A stretch of 58,506 nt of DNA from CAZFZT01 sp964523675 (GTDB lineage Bacteria > Planctomycetota > Phycisphaerae > Phycisphaerales > SM1A02): the NCBI GenBank assembly GCA_964523675.1, contig CAZFZT010000012.1:1-58506 (forward strand), written 5' to 3'. Positions 6,561-14,537 of this stretch are shown here, piece by piece. Position numbers and translations under genes: made by a program. Positions within the stretch are counted from its first letter, which is position 1. The number at the start of each line of letters is the position of its first letter. Under the pieces are notes generated by a model, which did no database searches, was not told the origin of the DNA, and worked only from the letters and a program-made list of their open reading frames with translations.

Positions 6561-8015
6561 TTATCCGCGTCCGCCACCGGCGCCTCCACCGCCTCCGCCA
6601 CGGCCGCCGCGACCGCCTCGGCGCATGGCTGCGATCTGCTGACCGAGTTGCTCGATCCGCATTTCGATGGAGAGTCGATCGGGCAGGCCCCTGAAGCGCA
6701 GCCGGAGCTCAACAGCGGGAAACCGCCGCATGGCGCTGACGATGTATTCGAGGTCGCTCTTTGCGCGGCCGAGCCACATCAGGGCTTGATCCCCGTTTAC
6801 CCACCTCATGTGCTGATTGTAATCGAGGAACCGCTTCCAGGCCTGATCGAACTCGCGGCGCCAATTCTGCTTGTAGCGCACGATGGTGTTGCGGCCGTCT
6901 CCTTCCATCACGCGATATTCACGGTAGCCCAGAAGCAGGGCAAGGTCGTCGAGCGTTTCGACGGTGCCTTTGCTGATACCGAAATCCTCAGCGGTTTTAG
7001 CGCGGAACCAGGCGACATTGTTTCTGCTGTTGTTGACGACGACTTCGCCATCAAGATCGTTTCGCCAGATGACTTTGCGGCCGCGCCATGTCGCGCTGAG
7101 GACCGTGCGCGGGTTCATCAGGCCGTAGCCGAGTTCCGGTGCATGGCCGCCTCGCATAAGAAATCCGTTCCCCGTTCCGATCCACGCTTCGCGCATCTTT
7201 GCCTTGATGTCAGCATCGCCGCCATGCTCCTGAAAGAACACGCTCATGCCAACAAGCCGCGCACCGGGCGTCATATACATCTCCGGCCAAGCCAGAGCCA
7301 TGACCGAACCGACGCCGTAGGCGTCATGCACCCACATCACCTGGCGAATGCCGCGAAGTTCGTCGTGAAGCTTCTGGACCAGGACGCGATAGTCATCGAT
7401 CAGGAAGAAAAGGCCCTGTTCCTCTTGTTGCCGGCGATCGATCATGTATTCGAACTCGCCAAGGATTTCATCCTTGATGTCGGTGCATTCAAGCCGCCAG
7501 ACGACGACCTCGGGCTTTTTCCTCTTGATGTCGTCGATGATGTCGGTGTACACCTCGAGCCGAATGTCCGTCCCCATCTGACCGACCATGGGTATGACAT
7601 ACAGAGCGGGCAGCGATGCGTCCTCGACATTGCCTTCCGCCATGCCGCGCTCGCGCTGCTGAACGACGGTCTCAAACTCCTCCGCATCGACCGCTACCGG
7701 ATCGGGCTCTTCCTCTTTGACGGCGACATCGCGCTCGATCGCGAGAATGTCGCTCTTGTAGAGTGTCAGCTGCGACTGAATACGGATGTTGGGATCGACG
7801 TACTTGAAGACGATGGTGTCGCCGTCTTCGCTGACGATCTCGCCGGTGAGCACCCGGCCGTCGTTCATATGGATGATGTCCTGCGTCTGCGGCTCGTCCT
7901 CAATGAAAACCGCTGCTGACGCCGTCGGGGCAGCCGCGGGGACGCCAAGGGTCCAGGAAGTGGCGGCAACGATGGCCACGAGACTGAGCTGCGCGAGTGT
8001 TCTACCGGTCATCAT
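6561..8015 (-). CDS. Degenerate ClpP-like paralogue, secreted, with Gly/Arg-rich tail
   Basis: A 484-aa protein with a signal peptide, the same small N-terminal beta domain (HMNDGRVLTGEIV), an acidic linker and a ClpP-like region aligned with the gene downstream. The protease motifs are altered: the DSPGG loop is replaced by RLECTDIKDEI and the SAGA box by AYGVGSVMALAW, so only a displaced serine remains. The C-terminus ends in a run of Gly and Arg (RRGGRGGRGGG), as in RNA- or surface-binding tails. It precedes its active-looking paralogue by 68 bp on the same strand, which suggests a catalytic/pseudocatalytic pair. The GAAGGA ribosome binding site supports the ATG at 8015. Nothing assignable is seen in 8016-8254. 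Confidence 0.75.
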   Translation of the reverse strand: MMTGRTLAQLSLVAIVAATSWTLGVPAAAPTASAAVFIEDEPQTQDIIHMNDGRVLTGEIVSEDGDTIVFKYVDPNIRIQSQLTLYKSDILAIERDVAVKEEEPDPVAVDAEEFETVVQQRERGMAEGNVEDASLPALYVIPMVGQMGTDIRLEVYTDIIDDIKRKKPEVVVWRLECTDIKDEILGEFEYMIDRRQQEEQGLFFLIDDYRVLVQKLHDELRGIRQVMWVHDAYGVGSVMALAWPEMYMTPGARLVGMSVFFQEHGGDADIKAKMREAWIGTGNGFLMRGGHAPELGYGLMNPRTVLSATWRGRKVIWRNDLDGEVVVNNSRNNVAWFRAKTAEDFGISKGTVETLDDLALLLGYREYRVMEGDGRNTIVRYKQNWRREFDQAWKRFLDYNQHMRWVNGDQALMWLGRAKSDLEYIVSAMRRFPAVELRLRFRGLPDRLSIEMRIEQLGQQIAAMRRGGRGGRGGGGGGAGGGRG

Positions 8016-8254
8016 GATGAATATTCCTTCTCAGAGAGGGTCAACGACGTCCACATGGTACCGCGTCCTTCAATTGGACGCAGGATCGCGGTGATTGTTC
8101 CAATTCCAATCGGCAAACGGCCATGTGGCACTCCTTTCAGGTCGCTTGGCGACACAGTGTGCGATCCATCCAAAGACCGAACAAGAGAAGCCTGGCCAGT
8201 GGTGGCAACTGTTCCTTTCACTTGACGCTCTGGGCAGCGTCATCCTGCGAAAAT

Positions 8255-9514
8255 CTATTGCTCTTGAGTCCGAACGATCGCGCCAGCGAGGGCGATCGCT
8301 TCGCACTTGGTGGCGATCTGCCCTTCGAGTTGAGCGTCATAGACCGCATCAAGTACGACCTGAAAGCCGGGGCCGGGCGATGCAACGCCGGCCTCGATGA
8401 GGTCGTGGCCGTCAATCAGTGGCTGCGGAGACAGTCCAACCGTGGACTGCGAAAGCTCGTTGACCCGCCGTTTCACATCGATGAAGGCGGGGCGATCACC
8501 GGTCAGAAGCAGTGCCAGGCCATGAACGAAGGCAGGATCCGACGCGAGCCGTTTCTGCCTGGCGATTCCCATGGAGAGCCAATCCGAGCGCAGGTGAAGG
8601 TAGATGTCGATCGCGCGGCGCATGGCTGTTCGCTCATGGTTGGAAAGCATCAACGCATCGCCCCAATGCTTGACGCGATCGAACAGATCGTTTGCTTCAG
8701 CGGTTTCTTCGTGACGGTCGAGCAACCATGCCGCAAGCGAAGTCGAGTAGGGGCTTTGGTCCGGAAGGCGACCGAGCCGCGTCGGCGCGACGGTCAGGTG
8801 CTGCTCGCCCAGCACCGCAGCATCAAGGCCGAGATACTGCACCTCCCACGCTGCGACGGCTCGATTGGGGTGGCGGAGCATGCGCTTGATTTCCTGGCCG
8901 ATGCGTTCACGGCTGACGCCTGCCAGATCGTCCGCCTTGCTGCGTATGGCGTCAGCTGTGTCGGATTCAATGGCGAAGGCAAATCGCGCCGCGAACCGGA
9001 TCGCGCGAAGCATGCGCAGTCGATCTTCGGCAATGCGTTCGTAGGGGTCGCCGATCGCGCGGATGAGGCGCGCTTCGAGGTCCGCCTTGCCGCCGACATA
9101 GTCGATGATTCGTCCCCGGAGCGGATCTTCAAAGAGGCCGTTGATGGTGAAATCACGTCGCCGCGCGTCGTGCTCAGCGTCTGAAAACTCAACGTCATCA
9201 GGTCTTCGCGCATCGGAGTACGGCCCATCGGTTCGGAACGTCGCCACTTCGACGGTGTGGCGAAATGCTCGCACCAGCATCACGCCGAAGGACTCGCCGA
9301 CGCCTCTGGCTTTGGGAAAGACAAGTCGCACCTGCTCAGGTCTGGCTGAGGTGGCAACGTCATAGTCCTGAGGTTCGTGGCCCATGAGATGATCGCGCAC
9401 ACACCCGCCGGCGAAGTAGGCGGTATGCCCTGCGCCGACGAGTCGCCGCACAACCTCTGTCGCCGCCTCGCGTGCGGTGGGTGGGTGCTCGGAATGGTGC
9501 AACTCGATCGCCAT
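8255..9514 (-). CDS. CCA-adding enzyme / poly(A) polymerase family
   Basis: About 419 aa. A class II nucleotidyltransferase head domain (AYFAGGCVRDHLMGHEPQDYDVATSA, here the GGxVRD and DxD motifs) is followed by the RRDFTINGLFEDP motif, IIDYVGGKADLEARLIR, and the RNA-binding neck EDRLRMLRAIRFAARFAF. It adds or repairs the 3'-CCA of tRNAs or adds A residues. The tRNAs in this window lack an encoded CCA, so a CCA-adding role fits. Head-domain wording resembles the A-adding/PcnB-like bacterial subgroup, and length alone cannot separate CCA from poly(A) activity. The ATG at 9514 was chosen because TATTGT lies seven bases upstream. Confidence 0.88.
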   Translation of the reverse strand: MAIELHHSEHPPTAREAATEVVRRLVGAGHTAYFAGGCVRDHLMGHEPQDYDVATSARPEQVRLVFPKARGVGESFGVMLVRAFRHTVEVATFRTDGPYSDARRPDDVEFSDAEHDARRRDFTINGLFEDPLRGRIIDYVGGKADLEARLIRAIGDPYERIAEDRLRMLRAIRFAARFAFAIESDTADAIRSKADDLAGVSRERIGQEIKRMLRHPNRAVAAWEVQYLGLDAAVLGEQHLTVAPTRLGRLPDQSPYSTSLAAWLLDRHEETAEANDLFDRVKHWGDALMLSNHERTAMRRAIDIYLHLRSDWLSMGIARQKRLASDPAFVHGLALLLTGDRPAFIDVKRRVNELSQSTVGLSPQPLIDGHDLIEAGVASPGPGFQVVLDAVYDAQLEGQIATKCEAIALAGAIVRTQEQ

Positions 9515-9521
9515 CAGTGAG

Positions 9522-9527
9522 ACAATA
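9522..9527 (-). promoter_or_regulatory. -10 box TATTGT, leaderless start of the CCA-adding enzyme gene
   Basis: Minus-strand TATTGT, then CTCACTG, then the ATG at 9514. It falls in the short gap after rsmD, so the gene can be transcribed separately from rsmD. Confidence 0.55.
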
Positions 9528-9573
9528 GCCGCGCGAAAGCCGGCCACGAATTTTTGGCAGCGGCTGCTTACGT

Positions 9574-10170
9574 TTACGTCGATTGAGTGTCAGAGATCGG
9601 CTCGTACAGCAGCACCCACATGTCTTTGCTGTGGCGGTGCGGCTCCGGTCCGGCGAATCCTTCAATCTTCAGCGGCTCATCGTCGCTCGGGCCGAATGGG
9701 GTTCGAAGTACGACGAAACTGCGCTCGGCCAGGATGTCCTTGAGGCGCTCGATCTGTTCAAGAACGCGCCGACGTTGCTCGCGCTTCTGCATCAACTCAT
9801 AAGGAGGATCAACAAATGCAACATCGACCGGCCTCGGCGCACGGAGCAGAGCGGTGCGGCCCAACGCATCGCCCAGCACCGCCTCCGCGCGATCGCCGCA
9901 GCCCAGCGCATCGATGTTCTGTTGCAACATGTCAAAGATGCGGCGGTTGTGTTCGACAAGCACGACACGCTTCGCGCCCCGGCTGATGGCTTCCAAGCCC
10001 ATGGTGCCGACTCCCGCAAACAGATCAAGAACATGCGCATCATCGAACCAGCCCCGTAGAAGGTTGAAGACCGATTCCTTGACGCGATCGGTGTACGGCC
10101 GGGTTGTTGCGTCATCGGCAGGGGAAATGAGGCGGCGCGAGCGAAACTCGCCGGCAATGATGCGGGGCAT
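9574..10170 (-). CDS. rsmD: 16S rRNA (guanine966-N2)-methyltransferase RsmD
   Basis: About 198 aa, the usual RsmD length. It opens MPRIIAGEFRSRRL with the family phrase TRPYTDRVKESVFNLL. The SAM-binding motif I is VLDLFAGVGTMGLEAISRGA, the acidic motif is VVLVEHN, and the catalytic motif IV is DPPYE. It methylates G966 of 16S rRNA in the assembled small subunit. The ATG at 10170 begins right at the conserved N-terminus. Minus-strand TAAACT at 10179-10184 lies eight bases upstream with no ribosome binding site. Confidence 0.93.
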   Translation of the reverse strand: MPRIIAGEFRSRRLISPADDATTRPYTDRVKESVFNLLRGWFDDAHVLDLFAGVGTMGLEAISRGAKRVVLVEHNRRIFDMLQQNIDALGCGDRAEAVLGDALGRTALLRAPRPVDVAFVDPPYELMQKREQRRRVLEQIERLKDILAERSFVVLRTPFGPSDDEPLKIEGFAGPEPHRHSKDMWVLLYEPISDTQST

Positions 10171-10178
10171 GGAGAGGC

Positions 10179-10184
10179 AGTTTA
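10179..10184 (-). promoter_or_regulatory. -10 box TAAACT, leaderless start of rsmD
   Basis: TAAACT, then GCCTCTCC, then the ATG at 10170 on the minus strand. Confidence 0.5.
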
Positions 10185-10450
10185 CCAACGCTCACATCGC
10201 CTTGCCCCGGCCGGCGACGGTGTAAGAATGGCTGCAGGTGCGCAGCGATGGTGATCGTCGGCTTCCGGGGATTCATTCACCGGCTGGACTTGAGCTTGAG
10301 ATAGATGGCGACGTGCAGCGCTTCGACTCGCACCAGTTTCTCAACTCGAAAACCTCTCTCGACCCGATCGACATTGTCGTGACCAGCAACGACTTCTTCT
10401 GCCTTGATACGGTCCTGAGCATCCACGCGGCACCTTCGGAATGAGCGTCG
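10185..10450. other. Divergent intergenic region, no firm gene
   Basis: This gap separates rsmD and the hydrolase gene. A GTG-started frame at 10238-10444 on the plus strand (68 codons) is open but has no ribosome binding site or -10 box at leaderless spacing, and the opposite strand is open across the same bases. I see no family resemblance and do not call it as a gene. Confidence 0.4.
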
Positions 10451-10456
10451 TATGAT
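10451..10456 (+). promoter_or_regulatory. -10 box TATGAT, leaderless start of the alpha/beta hydrolase gene
   Basis: TATGAT, then CGGGACC, then the ATG at 10464. This decides the start against the in-frame ATG at 10452, which overlaps the box itself. Confidence 0.65.
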
Positions 10457-10463
10457 CGGGACC

Positions 10464-11246
10464 ATGCCCGATCTCACCGCACATATGCCCTCCGCACTGC
10501 TCGCAGCCGCTCGCTGGGAGCGCCTCGGTCCGCACCGCATACCGGTCATGCTGGTGCATCCGGAGTGGGAATTGGACAAGCGCGTGCCGGTGGTGTTGTG
10601 GATGCACGGCCGAACCGTGAACAAGGAGCTCGATCCCGGCCGCTATCTTCGATGGATGCGAGCGGGCATCGGCGCGTGCGCGATTGACTTGCCCGGCCAC
10701 GGCGAGCGATTCGACGAGTCGCTGCAGCAGCCGGAGCGCACGTTCGAGGTGGTCGAGCAGATGGAGCGGGAGATTGACGCTGTGGTCGAAGCTCTGGCGG
10801 AGATTGGCTCCTTTGACGTCTCGCGCATGGGAATTGGCGGCATGTCTGGAGGCGGCATGGCCGCGATCATGCGCCTGACGCGCGAGCATCCGTTCATCTG
10901 CGCCTCCGTTGAAGCCACCACCGGCTCGTGGGTGCATCAGCGGCACCGGGCCATGTTTCGCGATCTCCCGGATGAAATCTTCCATCGCAGAAACCCAATG
11001 GAGCATTTGGAAGAATGGCGAGAGATTCCTTTCCAGGCCATTCACGCCAAGGGTGATGAATGGGTTGCCATTGAGGGCCAGCGCGAGTTTGTCGGCGCGT
11101 TACGAGAGCAGTATGGCGACCCCACAATCGTCGAGTTGATCGAGTATGAACACACCGGGGCGCCTTACGAGCATGCTGGTTTCGGCAAAATGGCCGCAGA
11201 CGCCAAGAACCGCCAACTCGACTTCCTGAGAACGCATCTCCTCTGA
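10464..11246 (+). CDS. Alpha/beta hydrolase, dienelactone-hydrolase or peptidase-S9-like
   Basis: 260 aa with an alpha/beta hydrolase fold. Visible are the oxyanion-hole region VVLWMHGRTVNKE, the strand AIDLPGHGERFD, the nucleophile elbow GIGGMSGGGMAA (catalytic Ser in GMSGG), the acid in AIHAKGDEWV and the histidine in YEHAGF. Together they form a plausible Ser-Asp-His triad. There is no signal peptide, so it is cytoplasmic. The substrate is unknown; the overall layout resembles small prolyl-oligopeptidase or acetyl-esterase types. It stands alone between rsmD and the flotillin set. Confidence 0.8.
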   Translation: MPDLTAHMPSALLAAARWERLGPHRIPVMLVHPEWELDKRVPVVLWMHGRTVNKELDPGRYLRWMRAGIGACAIDLPGHGERFDESLQQPERTFEVVEQMEREIDAVVEALAEIGSFDVSRMGIGGMSGGGMAAIMRLTREHPFICASVEATTGSWVHQRHRAMFRDLPDEIFHRRNPMEHLEEWREIPFQAIHAKGDEWVAIEGQREFVGALREQYGDPTIVELIEYEHTGAPYEHAGFGKMAADAKNRQLDFLRTHLL

Positions 11247-11361
11247 TGGTTCACCAGCCCGGAAGCCATGACGTTCTGTGGCGGCATCCCCGGAGGATGA
11301 ACCCGTACCGAAATGTCCGCGGGGCGACCAATAAGGACATCCAAAGCAGCTGAATTTCTGT

Positions 11362-11370
11362 CATAATAAA
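11362..11370 (+). promoter_or_regulatory. Extended -10 promoter for the NfeD/flotillin set
   Basis: TGT-CATAAT is an extended -10 element. Transcription would start near 11377, giving a leader of about 18 nt that carries a strong ribosome binding site (TAGGAGGT, 11382-11389) before the ATG at 11396. This gene set therefore uses a classical leader, unlike many neighbours. Confidence 0.6.
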
Positions 11371-11395
11371 CGAACTTCGATAGGAGGTTTGCACC

Positions 11396-11965
11396 ATGCC
11401 ACAGGCACTGATCACGGATGGAGCTCTCTGGTTTTCGATCCCGGCGATCGTCGGCTCGATCTTCTTTGTGCTGCGCCTGCTTCTGATGTTCGTCGGTGGC
11501 GGCGACCTTGGTCTTGATGCCGATGTCGATCTCGATCACCCGGATTCAACCGATACCTTCAAGGTTCTTTCCATCCAATCGATCGCTGCGTTTCTGATGG
11601 GCGCTGGATGGGGCGGCATTGCAGGGCTGCGCGCCTTTGAATGGACGTGGATCAACGCGCTGCTCTTTGGCATCGCGTGCGGCGTCGCAACCGTGTGGCT
11701 GCTGGGCATGTTGCTCAAGGCCGTGTATGACCTTCAGGCCAGCGGCAACGTGCGCGTCGAGCGCGCTGTTGGAGCGGAGGGCACGGTGTACGTGTCGATC
11801 CCGCAGGCCGGTGAAGGGCGCGGCCAGGTGCAACTCGTTGTTGACGGCCGGCAGCGCATCTATACCGCGGTCACCGAAGGCGAGTCCATTGCATCACAAT
11901 CGCGCATCCGTGTGGTGCGCGTCAACGAAGATCGTACGCTCACCGTCACACCGCTCGCGGCGTAG
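11396..11965 (+). CDS. NfeD/YqiJ-like membrane protein, flotillin partner
   Basis: A 189-aa protein with three hydrophobic segments (about 13-35, 62-80 and 87-110) and a C-terminal OB-fold-like beta domain (GAEGTVYVSIPQAGEGRGQVQL...SRIRVVRVNEDRTLTV), the NfeD C-terminal arrangement. Short NfeD/YqiJ proteins are known to be encoded next to flotillins and are thought to sit with them in membrane microdomains. A strong ribosome binding site AGGAGGT is present. It is followed after 24 bp by the flotillin gene, which has its own AGGAGG. Confidence 0.82.
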   Translation: MPQALITDGALWFSIPAIVGSIFFVLRLLLMFVGGGDLGLDADVDLDHPDSTDTFKVLSIQSIAAFLMGAGWGGIAGLRAFEWTWINALLFGIACGVATVWLLGMLLKAVYDLQASGNVRVERAVGAEGTVYVSIPQAGEGRGQVQLVVDGRQRIYTAVTEGESIASQSRIRVVRVNEDRTLTVTPLAA

Positions 11966-11989
11966 CACGCTTACGTACAGGAGGAAATC

Positions 11990-13624
11990 ATGAACGCAAC
12001 ACTCACCATCGCAGCGACAACCGCCGGCACCATGCCCTGGGTCATCCCACTCATTGGCGGCGGCGTCCTCATCTTCCTCTTTGCGCTGGCGATGATCGTC
12101 AAGTGCTACAAGCGATGCCCGTCCAACCGCATCCTCGTCATCTACGGCCGGGTCGGAACGAACAAGGCCGCGAAATGTCTGCACGGCGGCGGCGCGTTTG
12201 TCGTTCCACTGATCCAGGATTACGCCTACCTTTCGCTTGAGCCGCTTGTCATCGACATCCCGCTTGAAGGCGCGCTCTCTTACAACAACATTCGCGTCAA
12301 CGTGCCATCAACGTTCACGGTCGGCATCGCCACGGAATTGGTGCTGATGCAGAATGCGGCTGAGCGTTTGCTCATGCTCGATGATCGCAAGATTCGCGAC
12401 CAGGCCCAGGACATCATTCTGGGACAGCTCCGTCTCGTGATCGCCACGCTCTCCATTGAGGAGATCAACCGCGATCGTGAGAAGTTCATGCACCTGATTC
12501 ACGAGAATGTTACGGCTGAAATCAACAAGATCGGCCTTGAACTGATCAACGTGAACGTGCGCGACATCACGGACGAGAGCGGCTACATTCAGGCGATCGG
12601 CCAGCGGGCCGCGGCTGAAGCGATCGAACGCGCGAAGGTCGATGTGGCTCAGCAGGTGCGCGACGGTGCGACTGGCGAAGCGATCGCGGTGCGCGAGAAG
12701 ACCGTCAACGTGGCGCGCGAGCGTGCGGCCGGTGTGCAGGGCGAGAAGGAAGCCGAGCGGGCGCAGCGTGTTGCGGTCGCTGCGCTTGAAGCTGAGGCGG
12801 TTAAGGGCGAAGTCGAGTCGAAGCGAGATCTCGAGATTGCGACGGCCGAGCGGACTGCGGAGACCATCGCAGCGCAGAAGCGCGCGGAGCAGGATCAGCG
12901 TATTAAGGTCGCCGAGGCCGAAGCGACGGCCGTCTCGGGTGAGAACACCTCAGCAGCGCAGATCGCTGAGTCGAATGCGAAACTGGCGGAGATTCAGGCC
13001 GAGGCGCGGCGTCGGGCGGAGGTTGCGGCGGCCAAGGCGCGTGAGGCGATTCTGATCGCCGAGCGCGAGCAGGAACTGGCGCGTCTCTCCAAGGAACAAC
13101 TTGCCCCGCAGGAGATCGAGAAGAAGCGCATCGAGATCGCGGCAGAAGCCGAGGCCGAGAAGCAGCGGCGCGAAGCGCGCGGCGAAGCCGACGCCATTCT
13201 CGCGCGGTATGTCGCCGAGGCCGAGGGCATTCAGAAGGTGCTCGAAGGCAAGGCCGAGGGCTACCGCAAACTCGTCGCGGCTTGCGAGCAGAATCCGCAC
13301 ATCGCGCCGACACTGCTCATGATCGAGCAACTGCCCACCCTCATCGCCGAGCAGGTCAAGGCGATTCAGAATCTCAAGATCGACAAGATCACAGTCTGGG
13401 ACTCCGGCAAGAACGGCCACGGCGCCGGCAGCGGAACGACCGCGGATTTCCTTTCCAGCTTGATCGGCTCGCTCCCGGCCATGCACGAACTTGCGAAACA
13501 GGCGGGCATTGAACTCCCGTCGGTGCTGGGCAAACTCGATGAAGACGGCGTGTCGAAAGTGCGGCGCGCTGAGGTGAAACCCGTCAAGGTCGCTGATGGA
13601 AAGGTAACGAACGGCGAAGCATAA
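11990..13624 (+). CDS. Flotillin-like SPFH protein (YqiK type)
   Basis: 544 aa. An N-terminal membrane anchor (VIPLIGGGVLIFLFALAMIV) is followed by an SPFH/band-7 domain (about 35-200; RILVIYGRVG, FVVPLIQDYAYLSLEPL). Then comes a long Ala/Glu/Lys/Arg coiled coil (about 205-430) with the flotillin repeats RAEVAAAKAREAI and EAEAEKQRREARGEADAI, and a C-terminal flotillin segment (GYRKLVAACEQNP...KIDKITVWDSG). It forms oligomeric membrane scaffolds. Its place directly after the NfeD-like gene is the conserved YqiJ-YqiK arrangement. REP-like wording (CTTGCGGCTTAGCC) follows the stop at 13629. Confidence 0.93.
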   Translation: MNATLTIAATTAGTMPWVIPLIGGGVLIFLFALAMIVKCYKRCPSNRILVIYGRVGTNKAAKCLHGGGAFVVPLIQDYAYLSLEPLVIDIPLEGALSYNNIRVNVPSTFTVGIATELVLMQNAAERLLMLDDRKIRDQAQDIILGQLRLVIATLSIEEINRDREKFMHLIHENVTAEINKIGLELINVNVRDITDESGYIQAIGQRAAAEAIERAKVDVAQQVRDGATGEAIAVREKTVNVARERAAGVQGEKEAERAQRVAVAALEAEAVKGEVESKRDLEIATAERTAETIAAQKRAEQDQRIKVAEAEATAVSGENTSAAQIAESNAKLAEIQAEARRRAEVAAAKAREAILIAEREQELARLSKEQLAPQEIEKKRIEIAAEAEAEKQRREARGEADAILARYVAEAEGIQKVLEGKAEGYRKLVAACEQNPHIAPTLLMIEQLPTLIAEQVKAIQNLKIDKITVWDSGKNGHGAGSGTTADFLSSLIGSLPAMHELAKQAGIELPSVLGKLDEDGVSKVRRAEVKPVKVADGKVTNGEA

Positions 13625-13656
13625 GGCCACTTGCGGCTTAGCCCGGCTTGCTCAGC

Positions 13657-14529
13657 ATGACCCACACGTCATCCTCATCGCTTGCCGCTTGGCGCGACAC
13701 GGCCTATCCCACTGTGATTCAGTGGCCGGTCCACTGGGATCAAGCGCAGATCCCGCAGCGCCTGGCGGCGACCGGCGCGATCGATGAAGCAAGCGCGCGT
13801 CTGGCAGCAAAGCGCCCGCCGCCGTATGTCCTCGGCCGATTCGATGCGCAGCGCGCTGCACGAATCATCGATTGCATCTGCGCTGAAGGCGGCGACGCCT
13901 TTGCGCCGGCGCTTGCCGACCTCGCGTCACTTGGAGCGTCAATGAAAGTGCGCGACATGCGCATGGCGCACGGCCACCTCGAAGTGGATATCTGGCGCGG
14001 CCTGACGACGACGATTCGCCGCGAGCATGTGCAGTTTCTGGTGCGCGCGACCATCCGCAGGGGCGCGGCTGCTTCGGCAGCGCGCGTGGCGCAGCGGGTG
14101 CAGGAGAATGTCGATCGCGCCACGGCCTTCGTGCAATACGGCTGGGCGGCTCGCATGGCGGCGTCGAGCAAGGTGGATGAACTGCGCGAGCGCGCTCTTC
14201 GCGAAACGTCGAAAGTCACCGAGGTGCTCGACATTCACACCACCAGCGGGTCGATCTTTCAGGTGGACGGCGACAAGTTCGCGTTCGGCATCCTCGGCGA
14301 CATGAAGGGGCACTCGGATGGCGAGAACATGAACCGGCTGGCGGAACTCATCTCACACATCGCGCCGGATGAAGTGGTGGACACGTACTTCGCGCTCTTT
14401 CGACCTCCGCCTGGCCATGCGGCATTGCTGGACAACGTGAAGGAGATGCGCCGCAATGGTGAGGATGCGGCCTTTGCGTTCTACTCACGATGGGCCGCGC
14501 TCATGTACCGGCATGTGATGGGTGCGTAA
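13657..14529 (+). CDS. Hypothetical protein in the flotillin gene set
   Basis: About 290 aa, no family recognised. There is no signal peptide or membrane segment. The middle is Ala/Arg-rich and helical (RRGAAASAARVAQRVQENVDRA), and the C-terminal half has a DIHTTSGSIFQVDGDKFAFGILGDMKGHSDGENMNR block that is the most distinctive part. It could be a cytoplasmic partner of the preceding flotillin or of the following pseudo-rhomboid, since it lies 33 bp after one and 8 bp before the other on the same strand. ATG 13657 is chosen over TTG 13648; no clear ribosome binding site precedes either. Confidence 0.7.
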   Translation: MTHTSSSSLAAWRDTAYPTVIQWPVHWDQAQIPQRLAATGAIDEASARLAAKRPPPYVLGRFDAQRAARIIDCICAEGGDAFAPALADLASLGASMKVRDMRMAHGHLEVDIWRGLTTTIRREHVQFLVRATIRRGAAASAARVAQRVQENVDRATAFVQYGWAARMAASSKVDELRERALRETSKVTEVLDIHTTSGSIFQVDGDKFAFGILGDMKGHSDGENMNRLAELISHIAPDEVVDTYFALFRPPPGHAALLDNVKEMRRNGEDAAFAFYSRWAALMYRHVMGA

Positions 14530-14537
14530 ACTCAGCG

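Noticed and set aside
8012..8221. Minus-strand frame ending at the start of the degenerate ClpP-like gene, and an alternative 28-codon frame with AAGGAG from about 8124
   Set aside because: Both are short, lack homology and overlap each other; the ribosome binding site is good but not enough to call a gene.
10238..10444. 68-codon plus-strand frame upstream of the hydrolase
   Set aside because: No start signal of either type, both strands open, no family; listed only as an intergenic region.
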